A stretch of 64,000 nt of DNA from Drechslerella dactyloides. Taxonomy: Eukaryota; Ascomycota; Orbiliomycetes; Orbiliales; Orbiliaceae. Location: the NCBI GenBank assembly GCA_020064725.1, contig JAGTWJ010000019.1, forward strand, positions 3,534,001 through 3,598,000, read 5' to 3'. The notes below the pieces were generated by a model. That model saw only the letters and a program-made list of their open reading frames with translations. It had not been told where the DNA came from and did no database searches. The number at the start of each line of letters is the position of its first letter. The first letter of the stretch is position 1. Made by a program: the position numbers and the translations under genes. This document shows positions 58,533 through 64,000 of the stretch, piece by piece.

Positions 58533-61500
58533 ATGTTGGGCCGTCTACTGTCCACCGCGATAGCATCGCCTGCCAACAAGCAGCCCCCGACAATAAACAA
58601 TGAAGCTGAAGACGCTCACACCCAAGCTCTTCTATACCAAGGCCATAACACTTTCAGTACTTGCAACTGCTTCGAAAATGATTCAAAGGGTTGTATCCGG
58701 GACGTCCGGGTCATCATTGCACAGGACTCCGTCAACGGCGAACACAAACTTACGATATACGACTCCGTACCGATTGCACAGCCTCACGCACGGAAAGCAG
58801 ATGCGCCTGGGCAATCTGCAACAGGGACACCGCGGAATCGCAGGCGTTCTGGAGCAAGACTCTCGGTTTCTGGTATCCAGTTCACGCCTAACACTGGCGC
58901 TGAGGACGAACGAAAAGTGCTCCAGGAATGTATGTTCGGGTCATCAATCATGGCCTACAAGGGCCCGAGTACGAAAGTCCATGTCCTGCCATCCGCTCAG
59001 GCTCCCATGACGACATCAACGAGTGCACCGAATACTCTTCGTAGAGGCTCCTTGAAGGCTCCGCTCATCGGTCAGATATCCACGTCGACACAAGACTTGA
59101 CAGCGAACTCCTCTTCCCAGGATGAAATTAAGAGCGTGCTCATCACTCGGACTTTCAATGTCGTCCTACCTTCGTCCTCGTCGACTGCTCCAGCAACGCA
59201 GCACCAACAGTTGCAGCCTCAGCACCACGTTTCATTCAAAGTGCCTCCTAAAGACGAGCTCCCGGTCACTCCTGGTAGCTCTGTTGGCTCGACCCACGGC
59301 TTTCCATTCCCCAGCATGGGCTCCAAGTCTGGCACACCTCCAAGTGCGTTGAAGGCTGTGAAACCCCCCAAGACTATCAACTACGCTATTGGCGTTGTCA
59401 TCTCGATCCCCAACAGCTCCATCCATCAGCAGTCGCCTAGTACGCGGCAGAGCAAGCTGGCGGAGGTTGAGTTCGTTGACCCGTTGGCCACTATCCGGAG
59501 ACCAAACCAGACTCCGATGCTCGATGAACTGGCTGAAAACTTGGTTGACAACCGGATGGATCTCGTCACTAAGAATTGGGACATCATCACTAGAACGCTC
59601 AACGAGTTGCAAATTGTGGCTACTCAGCGCATAACGGTTGCCCTTAATGCCAGATCTGTCATCTTGTCGCCACCCACATATGGACCCCAGAGAAAAACTT
59701 CACTGGATGTCGCAGCTCTGATGAATGATACTATCATCAGAGAAGAGGTTGAACGGCAACGATGGAGGATCACTACAGGTCTCCAGATTCCTCGAGTAAT
59801 CACTGGTCAAGGTCGCTGGAGCGAATGGAAGGAGGAAGCAAAGTGGGCTGACGGGACTTTCGGTGGTAGAGACCGAAACTTGTAAGTCTTGAGGTTACAT
59901 TTACAATCCCTGCATCCTAAGGCTAACATGTATGCAGTTTCTTCCTCACTCTCCTGACTGCATTCCTTGGGCATCACCCCGATTGGCTAGACGTGCTTGC
60001 TCCACCAGCCTACCGTCGGAGGCACGTTCAAAGGCAACGGACTCTTGGCAAGGAAGATGCATATCTTCCTTCGAGGACAGTGATTGTTTGCGATAACAAA
60101 TTCGTATCACGGCGACTGATCTACCTATTGGCAGCTTTCTTACCGGAACGTTCTTCACCTACAACACACTGGACGGGTGACTACACTTCGTCGAACCGTA
60201 GTACAGCCAGCGATGACGGGCTAGTCGGGCGGTCGCCTCCCAACAAAGGGCCTGAGTTCAAGCGAGAAATACGTCGAGTACCCAGCAAACTGAGCATGGT
60301 TGAAGGTGTGGATGAGAGCGACACCTCCAACCTGACCAGCACGTGGGACGTCCCCAAAGTATCCGGTCGTGACGCAGGCGATAGGGACAAGACTCCCTCT
60401 AGAATCGGGACGTCTCTCCCAACCCACTTGGGCACACCGCAGCTACCGATCCCATTTTCAGCAACCCGCAAAGCCCCGAGTACTACGACAACAGACAGCA
60501 TAGCCCCTCACCCAGCGAACCTCAGCTCGTCGTTCAAGCGTGAAAACCCAGAGCCTAGACCGGGCAGCAGTGGCTCATCTATCAGCATGAGTCTCATGCA
60601 AACACTGCGACGAAGTGGAAGCAACAACACCAGCGGGAACACGAACGAGTCATCCGGTGGTACCAACGCCAGCGGCTGGGGTAGTTTCTTGAGCAGCATC
60701 TGGTCGAGCCCGAGAAGCCGAGGTAGCGCAAGTATAGCGAGCAGCTTGGCATCGACAATCGCCGATGACACAAATGCAGAAAGCGGAAAGTCGGGTCGTA
60801 CAGGATCCGGACTATCGGACCAGGTGTACGACGATGACCATCATGGATACCCCGGACTATATGATGGCCAGGGTGATGAGTCGCGACCTCTTGCGTTCAG
60901 CCCGCCCACACACTGGCACCAGGACGGCATTCGCACACCGGGTTTTGAGGAAAGCACTCTGAGATATTCTGTTGACGATGACGGTGTTATCGATGTTGAT
61001 ATACCGATGGGCTTGCCTGCTGTGCAACCATCCTTCGATATGGGAGGGCTGGGAGCCATCGGATCGTCACCTCTACCCTCGTCACCTACGTCAACGAACG
61101 CTGCCGAATCGTCGATGGAAAACTCGCTGATTTCGCTCTCAGCGCTGACGTTGCTCCCTCCTTTCCCGCAGGCTACTGGAGAAAGCGATACTACTGGCAA
61201 TGTCGCCGCCGAGCTCGATCGGTTTCATCCCGATTTTATTCTTCAGGCGGTCAAGTCCTATCAGGATCTCGAGAAGGATGTCCGCCGTGGTATGCGGGCA
61301 GAGCCTACGCCAGCGATCATCCCCTCGCCTGCAAACGAGAACGGGCGCGAAGAAAATAAATGGATTGATATCTGCAGCACTCTCATCGCTGATACGAACA
61401 CGATGAAGATAAGACGACTCACTCTCCGTCGAAAGAGGCGGCAGGTTCCACCCTTCTCACAGCACTTGATACCCGCGCAGCTTGTGGCACATTCGTATAT

Positions 61501-61858
61501 ACGGGATGAGCATGAAGAAGAAGTGTTCATCCAGGAGCACGTAATGGACATGGAGGAGCGTCTTGTTTCTGCAGTTGAAAAGGTAGTTGGGGTGTCTCCG
61601 AGTCCCAAGTCCAACGGCGTCCCCACCCGAGCAGCCACTACCAAGTCTCCAAAGGCTAGGCCCCAGAACCCGCGCAGACGCACAGATGTGCCCGCGGAGA
61701 ACAAGGCAAACGACTATGATACCCGAAAGGCGGTCCTAGGATCACTCGAAGACGTCGTGCGCAAAGTCGCCGGCGATCGCGAGAACTTTGTCGAGAATGT
61801 TCTCACGGAGGGCGTGGCGAAGTGGCTGAACGAGTTGGAAGATGCTGGGGCAGTGTAG
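58533..61858 (+). CDS. LST4: Folliculin-interacting protein / Lst4 family
   Basis: Two exons, 58533-59881 and 59938-61858, give 1089 residues. Lst4/FNIP with Lst7/folliculin forms a GAP for Gtr2 (RagC/D) that promotes TORC1 activation when amino acids return. Matches are to the FNIP N-terminal domain: an RDVRVIIAQDS strand near residue 56, MFGSSIMAYKGPSTKVH near 130 (the signature segment), KSVLITRTFNVVLP, then the middle domain with RWRITTGLQIPRVITGQGRW and FFLTLLTAFLGHHPDWLDVL across the intron. A VIVCDNKFVSRRLIYLLAAFLP strand follows. The C-terminal end (DDVV-type region, EDVVRKVAGDRENFVENVL) closes the DENN-like part. Long Ser/Thr/Gly-rich inserts (about 560-790) may hold phosphosites. 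Fungal members diverge strongly, so the symbol is by family. Confidence 0.85.
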
Positions 61859-62721
61859 TACATCTATCCTCAGGTCGATCTTACACTCTAAGGAACGGCA
61901 ACATAAGATCTTTTTTACTCTTTTGTCGCTTAGTTCCTTTTTTATATTGTTGTACTTTGTTTCCTTGTTACCATTATTGTCTGTCTGGCTGTGCTTATAC
62001 CTCTACATGGGCAGGACAATCGGCGTTTTTACCTGTTCTCGTCGGCTCTGATCGATTGTGATTCCCAGTGGCAGTTCTTTGTATTCCCTTGTTGTGTGTG
62101 TGCCTGGCTGTTTTTGTCGTTTCTGCTAATATACCAGGGAATATGGCTTAATATACGGGGGAATCCGGGATACCGGGGTGTTTGTTTAATGACCGTTACG
62201 GAATATATCATGGCTGACGACTTTCCTTATGTTGACTTGTTGGGTCGCTTTCAATGTATCATTCTGGTGGACGGGGACGTCCTTGCTTGTGCTCGAGCTT
62301 GCTTTTTTGTCTTCGTTCTATTCGTCTGTGTGCGTTTTGCGAATTGCGATGGTGGTATATACTAGCTAGTACTGATTGTAATGAGTGCCGATTGATTTGG
62401 ACGGATGGTTTAATATGGAGCTGGGTCGACTGGTGCCCTTGCACTTGAGCTCAAGTGGCATGTTTTCATACCACCCTTTAGATCATACTCTTGAATATAC
62501 TCTATGGAAGAATACGCAGCGGGACAAGCCCATGGATTGAATATTCTAAATCTCAAAAATAGATATCAAGTTCTAAACGTACAGAATGCCGACATGCAAG
62601 CTCAACTTTTCCTCTGTCCCGAACTTTAGAACGAAAAGGTGCACACTTTAATTGCAAAGTGATATGCATATAATAGATATAATATGACGAAAAGGTAAAC
62701 GCGCATGGTAGAAATAAAACT
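61859..62721. other. Convergent intergenic region
   Basis: 863 bp with the 3' UTRs of LST4 (+) and the right-edge gene (-). T-rich around 61905-61990. No gene seen. Confidence 0.6.
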
Positions 62722-64000
62722 CTAGACTTCAATCCGCTCCAACGAATAGGCGCCGACGCCCAAATTCTTCTGGTACTTACTCACCCGCACCTGCCGCATC
62801 TTCCGCTCGACTCCACCCGCCGCCATCTTGCGATCCGCCGGCGCCGGCGGGTATCCCATTGGCAGCACGGCAGCCTTACGGCGCTCCCGCGCGACGATCT
62901 GTGGCTTCCGTTCCCGGTACGGCCGGACGGCACCAGGCTTGATCGCCTTTCGTGTCGGGCGCGTAGAAGGTCTTGCTCGCGCGTCGGTGTAGGCCTGCGC
63001 ACGGCTCAGGAAGTGCAGGAGCGCCTCGGAGACCTGCGACGCGCCTTCGAGAGAGTCGCAGGTCGCGGAGATCTCGGTGGAGAGAGACTCGAGAAGGAGT
63101 TCTCCCTCGGCCTCGCTGGCGGGGGCGTCGGCGGCGAACGGCACCAGCGTGTCCTTTGCGAGCAGCAAGCCAGTCATGCCGGCCGCATCGACGGCGCTGG
63201 TGAGTAGGTCGCAGATGAGGCCTAGCCATTCTTCGTCCTGCGTGGCATCCGCGTCCTCCTGCGTGCCGGGTGCCTCTCTCTCGTCCGCGTCGCGGAGCAG
63301 CTCTCGCCGTAGGACCCGGATCAGACCAGCGAGTTCGGCGCCGTTCAAAGTTTCTCTGAGGGCTCTGATGATAGCGGTCCGCGAGAATCTACCAACGCGG
63401 AGCAGCGCGGCCCGTAGAATCCGTTCCTTGGTGTCGCTGAGATCAAGCAGCTGCTGTGCTTGCTCGAGTGCCTGCTCAACCTGCTGCGTGACAAGCTGCA
63501 GCTGTTCGTCGTCAAAGGTGTCCTCGTTGAGGTCCATTTCGTCAATGTCAGGGACAGCAGCCGCATCGTCGCTACCGCGGACTAGATCTGCCATGACGAC
63601 TTTGACGCTAGTAACCACCTCTTTGAGCGGGATGGCCGAGTTGGCGGCGTTCTCAAGGAAGAAGAGAAGGAGGTTGAACTCTGGGTCGAACTTTGCGAGC
63701 GCCTCGACGAATCCACTGCCCTGCACGGGGAGGTTGGTGCAGGAGAAATAGCCTTCCCAGAGGAGGAACTTGAAGACGTTGGGGACGGACATGGTGAGTT
63801 CGAGTATGAGAGCGCCGGAGTCTGCAAAGACAGGCTTGAACACCATGCCTAGGACGGCGGCGACGAAGGGCTGCGATAGCTGCTCGAGCTGCGGTTCCGT
63901 GGCTTCTCCCTCTTCTGGCGGAGGGTATAGGAATTCCGGCAGGTCTTCGTCTTTGGACGACGTTGGAGATGCACCGTTGGTGCCGTTCAGCTGAGGTGAG
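62722..64000 (-). CDS. Unrecognised protein, 3' part; frame open to the window edge
   Basis: The minus-strand frame is open from the right edge to the stop at 62724-62722, so at least 425 residues are visible and the 5' end is missing. An internal ATG at 63846 is not the likely start, because the frame upstream continues with protein-like sequence (EFLYPPPEEGEATEP, then QLEQLSQPFVAAVLGMVFKP). The visible part is helical repeat-like (LLWEGYFSCTNLPVQGSGFVEAL), then acidic, then helical again (RVGRFSRTAIIRALRETLNG), with a strongly basic C-terminus (TRPTRKAIKPGAVRPYRERK) ending KYQKNLGVGAYSLERIEV. The solenoid plus basic tail layout would suit a nucleolar U3 snoRNP subunit such as Utp8, but this is a guess. 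Confidence 0.7.
   Translation of the reverse strand, partial: SPQLNGTNGASPTSSKDEDLPEFLYPPPEEGEATEPQLEQLSQPFVAAVLGMVFKPVFADSGALILELTMSVPNVFKFLLWEGYFSCTNLPVQGSGFVEALAKFDPEFNLLLFFLENAANSAIPLKEVVTSVKVVMADLVRGSDDAAAVPDIDEMDLNEDTFDDEQLQLVTQQVEQALEQAQQLLDLSDTKERILRAALLRVGRFSRTAIIRALRETLNGAELAGLIRVLRRELLRDADEREAPGTQEDADATQDEEWLGLICDLLTSAVDAAGMTGLLLAKDTLVPFAADAPASEAEGELLLESLSTEISATCDSLEGASQVSEALLHFLSRAQAYTDARARPSTRPTRKAIKPGAVRPYRERKPQIVARERRKAAVLPMGYPPAPADRKMAAGGVERKMRQVRVSKYQKNLGVGAYSLERIEV

Noticed and set aside
1..64000. Mobile elements, CRISPR arrays, rRNA genes, origins
   Set aside because: I looked for transposase or reverse-transcriptase motifs, long terminal repeats, regularly spaced repeats and rRNA sequence and saw none.

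Overview
The window is a nuclear fungal chromosome segment, most likely from an ascomycete of the Pezizomycotina type or a related intron-retaining lineage. The evidence is many short introns (about 50-90 bp) with GTACGT/GTAAGT-like donors and CTAAC/CTGAC branch points, exonic GC above half, a complex I subunit (NDUFS4), a fused fungal URA2-type pyrimidine enzyme, and fungal versions of RPO41, PEX12, ATP17, IML1 and LST4. No bacterial operon logic, transposon, CRISPR array, rRNA or convincing tRNA is visible. I joined exons by hand by checking splice sites and reading phase; all multi-exon models below keep frame across every junction. No RNA evidence was available.

Layout from left to right. 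1-3.6 kb: the 3' end of a DUF202 membrane protein gene, a METTL4-like MT-A70 methyltransferase gene (-) and PEX12 (+), the last two divergent. 4.5-11.9 kb: URA2 (+), the glutaminase/CPSase/ATCase polyprotein with an inactive dihydroorotase-like domain. 13.3-18.1 kb: a 1487-residue, mostly disordered conserved fungal protein (-). 19.6-21.2 kb: ATP17 (-) and NDUFS4 (+), divergent respiratory-chain genes sharing 258 bp. 21.4-23.3 kb: a uridine kinase with a UPRT-like tail (-). 24.0-25.2 kb: a MAK32-like PfkB-fold protein (+). 25.5-26.8 kb: GID8 (+), followed by two unrecognised genes (-) at 27.4-28.7 and 29.9-30.4 kb.

30.9-38.5 kb is a block of four consecutive ribosome-biogenesis genes: ESF2 (+), NMD3 (-), NOP53 (+) and ESF1 (-). 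39.6-44.4 kb is RPO41 (-), mitochondrial RNA polymerase with a large C-terminal insertion. 45.3-51.1 kb is IML1 (+), the GATOR1/SEACIT scaffold. A gene-poor interval of 7.4 kb follows, then LST4/FNIP (+) at 58.5-61.9 kb. The right edge holds the 3' part of a gene that I could not name (-).

Functional themes: pyrimidine supply (URA2 de novo, uridine kinase salvage), mitochondrial energy (ATP17, NDUFS4, RPO41), pre-60S/90S ribosome assembly, and amino-acid signalling to TORC1 through the two Rag-GTPase GAP complexes (IML1 for Gtr1/RagA, LST4 for Gtr2/RagC). I did not find a clearly new system. The strongest leads are the IML1-LST4 neighbourhood with the large interval between them, which contains protein-like open frames and a perfect inverted repeat, and several enzyme domains that have lost catalytic motifs (dihydroorotase-like, UPRT-like, PfkB-like).
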